DNA of 20,039 nt. Source: a virus. The translations under genes were made by a program, and so were the position numbers. The notes below the pieces were generated by a model. The model did not search any database. It had not been told where the DNA came from and saw nothing but the letters and a program-made list of their open reading frames with translations. Position 1 is the first letter of the stretch; every line of letters begins with the position of its first letter. Location: IMG/VR virus record IMGVR_UViG_3300005577_000108, positions 1 through 20,039 of that record; one strand, written 5' to 3'. This document shows, piece after piece, positions 1 through 5,956 of the stretch.

Positions 1-18
1 GTGGGAATAGGAGTACCG

Positions 19-234
19 ATGAGTGACTTCATCACGTTCCGCCAGCGTGAGCACGTTCCCGAGAATGTGTTCAACAACGGTGTGCTGATCGGGCACGTCG
101 AGTTCGTAGGTGACGGATGGAAGTCCTATCACCGTAATGGCGAGCAGGCCGGGTTCAGCGAGCACAAGTCGAGGGCTGCGCGACTTTTGGCTGAACAACT
201 ACGCGAGAGTAAACGACTTGAGGAGACGAAATGA
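19..234 (+). CDS. Hypothetical small phage protein, 71 aa
   Basis: This short soluble protein begins MSDFITFRQREH and is rich in charged residues, with a basic and acidic C-terminal helix-like stretch (SRAARLLAEQLRESKRLEE). I do not recognise its family. I chose ATG 19 over GTG 1 because AGGAG lies at 9-13, five bases upstream of 19, an ideal ribosome binding site. The GTG at position 1 sits at the window edge with no visible context. Its stop overlaps the next start as ATGA (231-234), so it is the first visible member of a tightly coupled early operon. Function is unknown. Confidence 0.7.
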   Translation: MSDFITFRQREHVPENVFNNGVLIGHVEFVGDGWKSYHRNGEQAGFSEHKSRAARLLAEQLRESKRLEETK

Positions 235-590
235 GCTGGGACGACAACCCGCTGTACCACCCGGAGAAGCACGGGCTAACCCTCGTCGCCGAGGTCGAGT
301 TGAGCGAGCCCTGCTACTCGTTCGACACCCTGGCCGTCTGGCGTGGACCCAAGGGCTACTACATGGGAACCGACTCCGGCTGCTCGTGCCCGACGCCGTT
401 CGAGAGTTACAACGGCGTCGAGGACATGACCGGGCCGCTCACGGTCGACGGGATCCTCGACGAGGCATCGGCGCTCAAGGCCGCTTCCTACGAGCCCAAG
501 TACGACATCGACGGTTTCAACGAGTTCGTCCGCACCGTCCGGGCCAGCGAGACCGATTGGCTGCGAGAGCGCGCGGAGTTGACGCGATGA
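231..590 (+). CDS. Conserved phage protein of unknown function (DUF7574-like)
   Basis: A 119-aa protein starting MSWDDNPLYHPEKHGL. The YHPEKHGL...VEL...CYSFDTLAVWR...DSGCSCPTPFE pattern resembles a family common in actinobacteriophage early regions that I recall as DUF7574; this is from memory. The CSCP motif and a third Cys (near residue 28) could bind metal, but no full zinc site is evident. No signal peptide or membrane segment is visible. It overlaps both neighbours by four bases (ATGA at 231 and 587), so it is probably translated by coupling. No function can be assigned. Confidence 0.75.
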   Translation: MSWDDNPLYHPEKHGLTLVAEVELSEPCYSFDTLAVWRGPKGYYMGTDSGCSCPTPFESYNGVEDMTGPLTVDGILDEASALKAASYEPKYDIDGFNEFVRTVRASETDWLRERAELTR

Positions 591-949
591 GCATCCAGGA
601 TCGCGAGGCGGTCGACTCTGGCACCGAAGATGGCGTTGAGTGGCGCACAGTTGAGGCTCCTATCTACGGGGCAATCAACGGTTACGCGAAGGTGCCCGAG
701 GATCACCCGTGGTTTGGGCTCGACTACGACGACATCGACGTGCGAGTGCATGGTGGGCTCACGTTCGCGTCGGGCGGCTGGATCGGTTTCGACACCCTTC
801 ACATGGGCGACTACTGGCCGGGAGTCCCGTACGGTCGCGACTTCGAGAGCATCGAGTGGGACGCTCCGATGGTCGCCGACGAGGCGCGCCGGCTCGCGCG
901 GCAGATTGCCCAAGCATGGTCAAGTAGTGAGAAGGATTCCGATGCCTGA
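587..949 (+). CDS. Conserved hypothetical protein with HGGLTF / GFDTLHMGD motifs
   Basis: This 120-aa protein contains the sequence YGAINGYAKVPEDHPW, then VHGGLTF, then WIGFDTLHMGDYWPG, and ends in a helix (VADEARRLARQIAQAW). That order of motifs is one I recall from small proteins in Gram-positive phages and some bacterial genomes, none with a known role. The conserved His, Asp and Trp residues look structural or catalytic, but I cannot say which. The start at 587 overlaps the previous stop (ATGA) and the gene ends across the next start at 942, giving an eight-base overlap. It is a soluble cytoplasmic protein by composition. Confidence 0.75.
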   Translation: MSIQDREAVDSGTEDGVEWRTVEAPIYGAINGYAKVPEDHPWFGLDYDDIDVRVHGGLTFASGGWIGFDTLHMGDYWPGVPYGRDFESIEWDAPMVADEARRLARQIAQAWSSSEKDSDA

Positions 950-1118
950 CGTGAGCCTGAGCTACGACGAGTCCTACCCCGTGTTCTTCATCACGAGCTC
1001 CGACGACCCCGACTACACCGTGCACATGACGCAGAAGGAAGTCAATCGGATCATGCGGGCTAGCGACGAGTGGGAAGCGGTACAGGCGATGATGCGCGAG
1101 AGGTGCGACTGGCGATGA
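942..1118 (+). CDS. Hypothetical protein, 58 aa
   Basis: An acidic 58-aa protein (MPDVSLSYDESYPVFFITS...) with no recognisable domain. ATG 942 is preceded by AGAAGGA at 930-936, five bases upstream, which supports this start over a longer in-frame ORF beginning at 630 that would lie inside the preceding gene. It overlaps the previous gene by eight bases and the next by four (ATGA at 1115). The position in an unbroken chain of coupled small genes suggests an early host-takeover or accessory role, but this is inference. Confidence 0.65.
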   Translation: MPDVSLSYDESYPVFFITSSDDPDYTVHMTQKEVNRIMRASDEWEAVQAMMRERCDWR

Positions 1119-1447
1119 GATTCGAGGAAGCTCGACGCATGGTGCAACCGCACCTAAAGTTCGCGCAGGTGCCGCGCGCTGGCGGGGTCGTCACGGAGGG
1201 CGTTATCAATGCGGCAACAGCCGCGTCTCTGATCGTTGGCGCTACGGAGACGGAGATGAAGGACAGTCTCCAAGATGGGTGGTGGTCGGGCGTCCGAGAC
1301 GGGTACGACCTGGCCCGCAAAGTCATCGAAGACAAGTTCTTCGGTGGCCCGACGAAAGACATGATTCTCGGCTGGCTGGCCGAACATGACCCATCCGCAG
1401 AACCAGCATCCCCTGATGCACTTCCAATCGAAGGAGAACCGAAATGA
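1115..1447 (+). CDS. Hypothetical protein, 110 aa
   Basis: A 110-aa soluble protein starting MRFEEARRMVQPH. The middle (VINAATAASLIVGATETEMKDSLQDGWW) looks helical and mildly hydrophobic but not long or hydrophobic enough to be a clear membrane segment. It ends in a proline-rich, acidic tail (PSAEPASPDALPIEGEPK). I do not recognise a family. Start and stop overlap neighbours as ATGA at 1115 and 1444, which argues that the frame is real. Confidence 0.7.
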   Translation: MRFEEARRMVQPHLKFAQVPRAGGVVTEGVINAATAASLIVGATETEMKDSLQDGWWSGVRDGYDLARKVIEDKFFGGPTKDMILGWLAEHDPSAEPASPDALPIEGEPK

Positions 1448-1563
1448 GCACTGACCATTGGCATCACGCATATGTCCGCTGGTTCGACCACGACCGTGCT
1501 GGGCACCGTATTCGGGCAACCCTCTGGGGTTGGATCGCTGACCGCCGCGCTGCCGCGTTGTGA
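1444..1563 (+). CDS. Small ORF, 39 aa, His/Trp/Arg-rich
   Basis: This tiny ORF encodes MSTDHWHHAYVRWFDHDR followed by an Arg/Trp-rich tail ending AAAL. It is supported by an upstream AAGGAGAA (1431-1438), six bases from ATG 1444, and by exact four-base overlaps at both ends (ATGA at 1444, GTGA at 1560). The density of His, Trp and Arg is unusual for random sequence. It may be a small nucleic-acid or metal-binding peptide, but nothing establishes that. Confidence 0.5.
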   Translation: MSTDHWHHAYVRWFDHDRAGHRIRATLWGWIADRRAAAL

Positions 1564-1805
1564 ACGCGATCACCCGGCCGCACACGGCGCTTCTGGTGGG
1601 CGACATCGTTGACTGCGTGATCGGCACGCAGTTCCTACCGAATGAGTCGGGCGACCCGATCAACCTGCACAGCGGTGGCACCCTCACGCGCTGGAACAAG
1701 CACAACATGGCCGAGGTCACCTGGCCGGATGGCTCGAGCTACAGCTATGAGCCGGCGCTGCTGCGTCACCACATTGAGCCATGCTTGACTAAGGAGAACC
1801 GATGA
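1560..1805 (+). CDS. Hypothetical protein, 81 aa, GTG start
   Basis: An 81-aa protein with a probable small beta-barrel pattern: ALLVGDIVDCVIGTQF, then GGTLTRWNKHNMAEVTWPDGSSYSYEPALLRHH. The 'VGDIVD...G...G...V.WPDGS' layout resembles KOW/SH3-like folds, but this is only a pattern impression. GTG 1560 overlaps the previous stop (GTGA). The gene ends with AAGGAGAACCG across the next start at 1802, so its tail also carries that gene's ribosome binding site. Confidence 0.65.
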   Translation: MNAITRPHTALLVGDIVDCVIGTQFLPNESGDPINLHSGGTLTRWNKHNMAEVTWPDGSSYSYEPALLRHHIEPCLTKENR

Positions 1806-2119
1806 TCGAGCTGGACCTAGATCGCATCGCCAAACGACGGACGGATATCCTGACCGACCTTGGCACGAACGCGCTCGCTAAGGCGGCGCTCGCGCTCGGC
1901 ATGGTAGATCGAGACGTTCCCGCCCTAGTCACCGAGATCGTCCGTCTGAACAACGAACTGATCGACGCGCAGGGTGATGCCTCGCCTGCCGTGATTTGGG
2001 ATGAAGGCTACGACGCGGGCATGGATGATGAGGCGTTCGATTCGCGCGGTCTATCCACAGACCCTGGGCGCGATCATCCCCGCCGCCGTAGGTGTCGACA
2101 TCGGCTGCGGCACGCCTAA
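1802..2119 (+). CDS. Hypothetical protein, 105 aa, with a foreign out-of-frame C-terminus
   Basis: Residues 1 to about 80 are a regular soluble, helical protein (IAKRRTDILTDLG..., ALALGMVDRDVPALVTEIVRLNNELIDAQ) ending in GYDAGMDDEA, a common tail in small phage proteins. From about residue 80 the sequence becomes low-complexity and Arg/His-rich (DHPRRRRCRHRLRHA). That stretch is the same DNA that encodes a clear RtcB motif in the next frame. I infer that the natural C-terminus was replaced when an rtcB fragment was joined here, or that the gene was truncated by the same event. AAGGAG precedes ATG 1802. Family unknown. Confidence 0.6.
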   Translation: MIELDLDRIAKRRTDILTDLGTNALAKAALALGMVDRDVPALVTEIVRLNNELIDAQGDASPAVIWDEGYDAGMDDEAFDSRGLSTDPGRDHPRRRRCRHRLRHA

Positions 2120-2129
2120 AGCGTACTAA
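2046..2129 (+). pseudogene. rtcB: Out-of-frame relic of RtcB (RNA 2',3'-cyclic phosphate ligase)
   Basis: In the +1 frame relative to the gene at 1802, bases 2061-2111 encode TLGAIIPAAVGVDIGCG, followed by TPKAY and a stop at 2127-2129. GAIIPAAVGVDIGCG is the signature block of RtcB; its Asp and Cys (D-I-G-C) are manganese ligands in the family. The residues before it (AVYPQ) only loosely match the usual GSVIPT lead-in. Nothing downstream continues the protein, which is normally about 400 aa or more. The frame has ATG codons at 2025 and 2028 but no good ribosome binding site. I read it as a short remnant of a former or neighbouring-phage rtcB left by recombination. Confidence 0.7.
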
Positions 2130-2173
2130 ACCCCAAAAACGTGCAGCTACCGGACGGCGCAGCAAGAGCACCC

Positions 2174-2401
2174 ATGGAAAGGACCGGTAGCCCTGACGGT
2201 GGGCAGGACCCGAATTCGCGCCCGTACAAGCGCCCCACCACCCATTCCGATATACGACCGGCTGACGTGAATCGGCCCGAATTGTTTGCACGTCATCGTG
2301 ACGTTGAAAGGAAGTTGCGAGTGGATGCCCGAAACGGTGCGCTCGAAATGGTCAAGCTCGGACTCACCAGCGACCAGCTCAGCAAGATGGCCAGCGCATG
2401 A
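2174..2401 (+). CDS. Hypothetical protein, up to 75 aa, start uncertain
   Basis: The C-terminal half (RHRDVERKLRVDARNGALEMVKLGLTSDQ) looks like a charged helical segment. The N-terminal part is Pro/Gly/Arg-rich and less protein-like. Possible starts are GTG 2141, ATG 2174 (weak AGCAAGAG upstream) and GTG 2321, which has an ideal AGGAAG at 2309-2314 six bases before it but gives only 26 aa. The stop overlaps the next start (ATGA at 2398), so this frame is probably translated. An eight-base inverted repeat (2146-2153 with 2184-2191) lies across the upstream start region. No function assigned. Confidence 0.4.
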   Translation: MERTGSPDGGQDPNSRPYKRPTTHSDIRPADVNRPELFARHRDVERKLRVDARNGALEMVKLGLTSDQLSKMASA

Positions 2402-2613
2402 GCAAGAAATCGGTGCGCCAGGAACTCGTGGAACAGGTCATCATCGACCATCAGGTAGATATGTCGGGAACTGCGATGGGCGGCGGCTGGGATTTGTGGC
2501 AGGCGAGCTGCCGATCGTGTGGCATTGTTCCGCGCGACGAGTGGCCGGCAGCTCATATCGCCCGCATCCTCGATCAGCACAAGTTGATCGTCCGCAACCC
2601 GACCACTATCTGA
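2398..2613 (+). CDS. Hypothetical protein, 71 aa, with one CxxC
   Basis: A 71-aa protein: a helical N-terminus (MSKKSVRQELVEQVIIDHQ), then WDLWQASCRSCGIVPRDEWPAAHIARILDQH. The WxxxCxxCG...HxxxxxxxxH arrangement (Cys near residues 38 and 41, His near 52 and 59) is compatible with a small zinc-binding fold of the kind often seen in actinophage genes, but the fold is not established. Translation is likely coupled to the upstream gene through the ATGA overlap because no separate ribosome binding site is obvious. Confidence 0.65.
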   Translation: MSKKSVRQELVEQVIIDHQVDMSGTAMGGGWDLWQASCRSCGIVPRDEWPAAHIARILDQHKLIVRNPTTI

Positions 2614-2629
2614 GCATTTGGAGACAACC

Positions 2630-3010
2630 ATGACGGATCGAATCAGAACGGATTCTGGCCAGAACTTTTGGCGTGATGGAGATGGATGGCTGATCGAGGC
2701 CACCGTGGAAATCGACGTCGCCTGGACGACGTTCGGGCTTGCTGAGTTCATCCAGAAGGTTCAGGACGCAGCCGTGATCTTCGCCGAGGAGCCGACTGTG
2801 TCGATCGAGACTGAACTCAGCTACGAAGACAGCATCATCCTAACCTTCGCGCTCGAAGGCAAACGCCGAGCCACTGAAGCCGAGGTCGAGATGGTAGAGA
2901 GATGGATAGCGTCCGAGCCGGCACGGCAAGCTGCCGCAGACCTTTCTGCGCGGCTCAAGGCAGAGTCCGAACTCATGCGGATCCGCGCCCAATATCCGGA
3001 TCTCGTCTAG
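2630..3010 (+). CDS. Hypothetical protein, 126 aa
   Basis: A soluble alpha/beta protein beginning MTDRIRTDSGQNFW. It has a strand-like N-terminus (GWLIEATVEIDVAW), a helix (LAEFIQKVQDAAVIF), a second strand region (TVSIETEL...SIILTFALEG) and a long charged C-terminal helix (EVEMVERWIASEPARQAA...LKAESELMRIRAQY). I do not recognise the family. GGAG at 2620-2623 lies six bases before ATG 2630, so I chose this over the TTG at 2618. It starts a new translational unit 16 bases after the previous stop. Confidence 0.7.
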   Translation: MTDRIRTDSGQNFWRDGDGWLIEATVEIDVAWTTFGLAEFIQKVQDAAVIFAEEPTVSIETELSYEDSIILTFALEGKRRATEAEVEMVERWIASEPARQAAADLSARLKAESELMRIRAQYPDLV

Positions 3011-3049
3011 CCCTGAACGTTCCGATATACGACAAGCGAAAGAGACCTG

Positions 3050-3229
3050 ATGATCAAGAGTCACGACAACCCGATCCTCGCTAGTCTGCGAGATCCCGAA
3101 CTGGACTGGGTGACGCCGGCGTACCTGCTCGATGAACTCGACTACAGGATCATCACCGACTACGAGACACCCGCTGACATCGAGGATGCACGCCGCGTGC
3201 TGAGCCGCCTCGTCTCGACAACAACTTAG
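3050..3229 (+). CDS. Hypothetical protein, 59 aa
   Basis: A short acidic protein: MIKSHDNPILASLRDPELDW, then VTPAYLLDELDYRIITDYETPADIEDARRVLSRL. The pattern is a compact helix-rich domain with a predicted two-helix C-terminus. AAAGAG at 3040-3045 lies upstream of ATG 3050 at four to five bases. It lies 39 bases after the previous stop and eight before the next start. No family recognised. Confidence 0.6.
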   Translation: MIKSHDNPILASLRDPELDWVTPAYLLDELDYRIITDYETPADIEDARRVLSRLVSTTT

Positions 3230-3237
3230 GAGACAGC

Positions 3238-3546
3238 ATGACCTACAGGGTTGTCGCCAACTACGTTCCAAGCGGACGCCTAGCAATCGTCGAGGAGTGG
3301 GAAAGTGACCGGATCGCCAATCGTCGCGAGCGCAAACTCAACAAGGAGATCCGAGCCAAGTACCGGAAGCTGGGCCAGGCAAGTCCGATCTGGTACCGGG
3401 TGATCTACTCGGGCAGCGCCTGGGACGGGTGGAAGGAAGACCGCAGTCTTGTCGCTGCGGCGCGCGGGCATGCAATCGTTCGAGTCGCCAGCCGCAAGAT
3501 AAATGACGCCTTCATTCGAGGGTTCGAGAGGCTGAAAATCCAGTAA
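3238..3546 (+). CDS. Hypothetical basic protein, 102 aa
   Basis: A basic 102-aa protein (MTYRVVANYVPSGRLAIVEEWESDRIANRRERKLNKEIRAKYRK in outline), with a very Arg/Lys-rich stretch near residues 25-45 and a second basic helix at the C-terminus (ASRKINDAFIRGFERLKIQ). This composition suggests nucleic-acid binding, but no named fold is visible. AGGAG at 3229-3233 precedes ATG 3238 by four bases. It is the last gene of the left small-gene operon; a hairpin-rich gap follows. Confidence 0.65.
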   Translation: MTYRVVANYVPSGRLAIVEEWESDRIANRRERKLNKEIRAKYRKLGQASPIWYRVIYSGSAWDGWKEDRSLVAAARGHAIVRVASRKINDAFIRGFERLKIQ

Positions 3547-3696
3547 ACGCAAGCGTTTTTAAGCATGCATGCACCCATTCTTGTTTCTTTGAGATCCGCT
3601 GGCACTCTCGTCGCCTGAGTGCCAGGATTGAAAGTGAAACCCCCGCGCCGGATTGCGCCCGGCCGGGGGCTTGACCAGCTCATGTGAGGAGCCAGC
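3545..3696 (+). terminator. Non-coding gap with three inverted repeats; probable operon end
   Basis: The gap between the basic protein and the HNH gene holds three inverted repeats. AAACGC/GCGTTT (3545-3550, 3553-3558) is followed by a short T run (3556-3560) and starts on the stop codon. GGCACTC/GAGTGCC is at 3601-3607 and 3617-3623. The strongest is a stem of 3640-3645 with 3664-3669 plus 3647-3651 with 3659-3663, one bulged base and a seven-base loop, without a T run. The last is the best terminator candidate, of the U-less type common in high-GC actinobacteria. No convincing promoter was seen. Confidence 0.5.
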
Positions 3697-4206
3697 ATGC
3701 ATATCGTAGCCGTCAATCCGGAGAAATATCAAAGAGCATCCGAACGTCCTTACGTAGTCGAAAAGCTCACCGACCCGAACTACACCACCCGCGTTGACAC
3801 GGGCTGTCTGGTGTGGACTAAGGCGATCAGTTCAACGGGGTACGGCGTTACATCGAACGCCGGACTCAACCTGTCAGTGCATCGCCTCGCGTACTGGGTC
3901 AACTACGGCCCGGTCGAAGGCGACCTAGTTGTGGACCATGTGTGTCGCAACCGCGCATGCTGCGAGCCGGCGCATCTGCGCCTTCTGACACGCGCGGAGA
4001 ACACCGCCGATTCGCACACCGCGCACAAGACGCACTGCTCCCACGGTCACGAGCGAACCGAAGAGAACGTCTACGTCTGGTTCGACCGCAAGGGCAACAT
4101 CCATCGCCAATGTCGAATCTGTGCCACCGAGAAGTCGAAGCGGTGGAACCGAATCAGGACCGAACGCCGCCGAGCGGCAAGAGCGGCGGCTGCGGTCGCC
4201 AGTTAG
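3697..4206 (+). CDS. HNH endonuclease with C-terminal zinc cluster
   Basis: This 169-aa protein fits the HNH_3-type phage endonucleases. After GCLVWTKAISSTGYG comes LSVHRLAYWVNYG (His 62), then VVDHVCRNRACCEPAHLRLLTRAEN (Asp 80, His 81, Cys 83/88/89, His 93, Asn 102). A second metal cluster follows: CSHGH (114-118) and CRIC (139-142). The C-terminus is very Arg-rich. Such enzymes nick or cut DNA and often act as free-standing homing endonucleases, though some serve other phage functions. AGGAG at 3686-3690 lies six bases before ATG 3697. It sits alone behind a hairpin-rich gap and seven bases before the recombination genes, as expected for an inserted gene. Confidence 0.85.
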   Translation: MHIVAVNPEKYQRASERPYVVEKLTDPNYTTRVDTGCLVWTKAISSTGYGVTSNAGLNLSVHRLAYWVNYGPVEGDLVVDHVCRNRACCEPAHLRLLTRAENTADSHTAHKTHCSHGHERTEENVYVWFDRKGNIHRQCRICATEKSKRWNRIRTERRRAARAAAAVAS

Positions 4207-4213
4207 GCGACCC

Positions 4214-4579
4214 ATGACCAGGTCCAGAGCAAGCGCTAAGTCGGCCGGCGCGTCACACGAACGCGCCATCGCGGACTACCTAGCCCTCCATGTTGACGAC
4301 CGGATCGACCGCCGCGTGAAGACCGGCGCGAAGGATCGTGGTGACGTCGGTGGCCTGCGCGTGCTCGGCAACCGGATCGTCCTCGAGTGCAAAGACTACG
4401 GCGGCAAGATCCAGGCCGCCGAGTGGATCAAGGAAGCCGAACTCGAGGCGGGCAACGACGACGCAGCAGCCGGAATCGTCATCGCCAAACGACGCGGCGT
4501 CACCGCTCCCGGCAAACAGTGGGTGCTCATGGACGTCGACACCCTCATCACCCTCATCACAGGACAGAGACCCGAATGA
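4214..4579 (+). CDS. PD-(D/E)XK nuclease, Holliday-junction-resolvase-like
   Basis: A 121-aa protein with the compact resolvase-type nuclease core. Glu 16 lies in the first helix (ASHERAIADYL), Asp 44 in KDRGDVGG, and Glu 58/Lys 60 in IVLECKD, followed by a helical EAELEAGNDDAAAGIVIAKRR and a closing strand. This E-D-ExK pattern and size match Hjc-like and phage VRR-like nucleases. It would cleave branched or replication-derived DNA in the cytoplasm. I chose ATG 4214 rather than upstream in-frame starts, which lie inside the HNH gene. It overlaps the exonuclease gene by four bases (ATGA at 4576), placing it in one recombination operon. Exact substrate is inferred. Confidence 0.75.
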   Translation: MTRSRASAKSAGASHERAIADYLALHVDDRIDRRVKTGAKDRGDVGGLRVLGNRIVLECKDYGGKIQAAEWIKEAELEAGNDDAAAGIVIAKRRGVTAPGKQWVLMDVDTLITLITGQRPE

Positions 4580-5256
4580 CCCTGACAATCCTCAACGACA
4601 TAGAACAGGGATCCGCAGAATGGTACGAGGCACGCCTCGGAATCGTCACCGCCAGCACCGTAGGTCGACTGATCACCGCGAAGACAATCACGCCTGCCTC
4701 GAACGTGGAATCGCGGTCTCTCGCCGCAACCCTGGTTGCCGAGCGACTCAACGGGTGGGCTGACGACAACTACGTCTCTTTCGACATGGCCCGCGGGCAC
4801 GAAGTCGAACCCATCGCTCGAGCGTTGTACAGCGAGCATTACGCGCCAGTTGAAGAGGTCGCGTTCATGATCCGAAACGACGGCGGGTACGAGATCGGCT
4901 ACAGCCCGGACGGTCTAGTCGGCATCGATGGGCTTATCGAAATCAAGTCGAGGAGACCCAAGGAGCATCTGTTCGCGATCCTGGCCGACGCAGTGCCCGA
5001 CGAGAACATGTCGCAACTTCAATGCGGGTTGCTGGTATCGGGCCGTTCGTGGATCGATTACGTGTCGTACTGCGGCGGGATGCCGTTGTGGGTGAAGCGC
5101 GTGTACCCGGATGCGGACTGGTTCGCGGCGATCAAGAAGGCTGTCGAGTCGTTTGAGCGGGCCGCGACTCACATGATGTCCACCTACAGGATGGCGACCG
5201 CTGGGCTCCCCGCAACGGAGCGTGCCGTTGCGGTCCTCGAAGAGATGAGGTTCTGA
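4576..5256 (+). CDS. YqaJ-type viral recombinase / lambda-exonuclease family
   Basis: This 226-aa protein has the YqaJ/lambda-exo layout. Near the N-terminus is EQGSAEWYEARLGIVTAS; then MARGHEVEPIARALY with Glu 76 and Glu 78; YSPDGLVG with Asp 112; LIEIKSRR with the Glu 122/Lys 124 catalytic pair; and NMSQLQCGLLVSGR with Gln 149. Family members degrade one strand of duplex DNA 5' to 3' and feed single strands to an annealing protein. Length is normal for the family. It overlaps the resolvase-like gene (ATGA) and the next gene by one base (TGATG at 5254-5258). No annealing protein is recognisable by sequence next door. Confidence 0.9.
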   Translation: MTLTILNDIEQGSAEWYEARLGIVTASTVGRLITAKTITPASNVESRSLAATLVAERLNGWADDNYVSFDMARGHEVEPIARALYSEHYAPVEEVAFMIRNDGGYEIGYSPDGLVGIDGLIEIKSRRPKEHLFAILADAVPDENMSQLQCGLLVSGRSWIDYVSYCGGMPLWVKRVYPDADWFAAIKKAVESFERAATHMMSTYRMATAGLPATERAVAVLEEMRF

Positions 5257-5807
5257 TGGATCTGTCCCAAAGCATTGTTCCGAAGAGTGACCAACTCAAC
5301 GCAGACGATCTGATCGCAGGCCCGGTGACTGTCACGATCGAATCGGTAACGGCCGGCACAGACGAACAGCCGGTGAACGTGAACCTGGTTGAGTTCCCTG
5401 GCCGCGCGTACAGGCCGTCCAAGTCGATGCGTCGAGTGATGGTCGCGGCGTGGGGTCCGGAGACGTCAACGTATGGTCGGCGTCGGATGACGTTGTTCCG
5501 CAACCCGGATATCCAGTTCGGGGGGCGGGCCGTTGGTGGGATCGAGATCGCGGCCATGAGCGACATCGAGAAGCCGTTGACGATCGCGTTGACTCGCACG
5601 CGTGGAAGCCGGAAGGACTTCACGGTGAAACCCCTCGAGAGTGTGCCCGACGCAGCGGGTGAGTGGCTAGCGGCGATCGGTAAGGCGGCAACGATGGGAC
5701 AGCTCGAGGCGGCTTGGAGGGGAGCTGCGTCAGATGGGGTCGCTTCGGATCCGCGTGTGACGGCGGCGAAGGATGCGAAGAAGGCCCTGCTGGGCAAAGA
5801 AAACTGA
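5256..5807 (+). CDS. Unknown protein, candidate recombination partner of the exonuclease
   Basis: A 183-aa protein starting MDLSQSIVPKSDQLNADDL. It has a beta-rich N-terminal half (GPVTVTIESVTAG, VNVNLVEF, then a basic segment MRRVMVAAWG), a middle TLFRNPDIQFGG...GGIEIAAMSDIEKPL, and a helical Ala-rich C-terminus ending AKKALLGKEN. I recall similar genes directly after phage exonucleases but know no function. Its place and translational coupling to the YqaJ gene suggest a role with processed DNA, such as strand annealing; that is inference from context only. Confidence 0.7.
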   Translation: MDLSQSIVPKSDQLNADDLIAGPVTVTIESVTAGTDEQPVNVNLVEFPGRAYRPSKSMRRVMVAAWGPETSTYGRRRMTLFRNPDIQFGGRAVGGIEIAAMSDIEKPLTIALTRTRGSRKDFTVKPLESVPDAAGEWLAAIGKAATMGQLEAAWRGAASDGVASDPRVTAAKDAKKALLGKEN

Positions 5808-5814
5808 CGCCAAT

Positions 5815-5936
5815 CCGTCCACAGGCACTTCGCCCTTTCACATGCCCGGGTGTCGGCGATGACTGACAGGCTTTTGCACTGAGTTGTCCACCGAAATGCG
5901 GACAGAATGCACTTTCGAATCACAGGGTTGTCCACA
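5815..5936 (+). other. Cluster of DnaA-box-like sites; candidate origin region
   Basis: Three same-strand 9-mers resemble the mycobacterial-type DnaA box TTGTCCACA: CCGTCCACA at 5815-5823, TTGTCCACC at 5884-5892 and an exact TTGTCCACA at 5928-5936. The second and third are each preceded by TGCACT, a partial direct repeat. The second also begins an inverted repeat (TGTCC at 5885-5889, GGACA at 5900-5904). The cluster lies between the recombination and replication genes, a usual place for a phage or plasmid origin. Host DnaA binding is inferred. Confidence 0.4.
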
Positions 5937-5956
5937 GGGCAGCTTGCCGAACGAAC

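Noticed and set aside
110-949. Long upstream extension of the gene at 587 back to 110
   Set aside because: It would run through two other genes; the ATGA overlap at 587 is the normal start for this operon.
2051-2059. CTATCCACA, one base from the DnaA box TTATCCACA
   Set aside because: It lies inside the RtcB relic, is isolated and is explained by that coding sequence.
2025-2129. Independent small gene starting ATG ATG at 2025 and ending with the RtcB motif
   Set aside because: No ribosome binding site precedes it, and its N-terminus does not resemble RtcB; a relic fits better.
2245-3033. 14-base exact repeat TTCCGATATACGAC at 2245-2258 and 3020-3033
   Set aside because: A pair of 14-mers is expected about once by chance in 20 kb. 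The flanks differ and no promoter spacing is shared.
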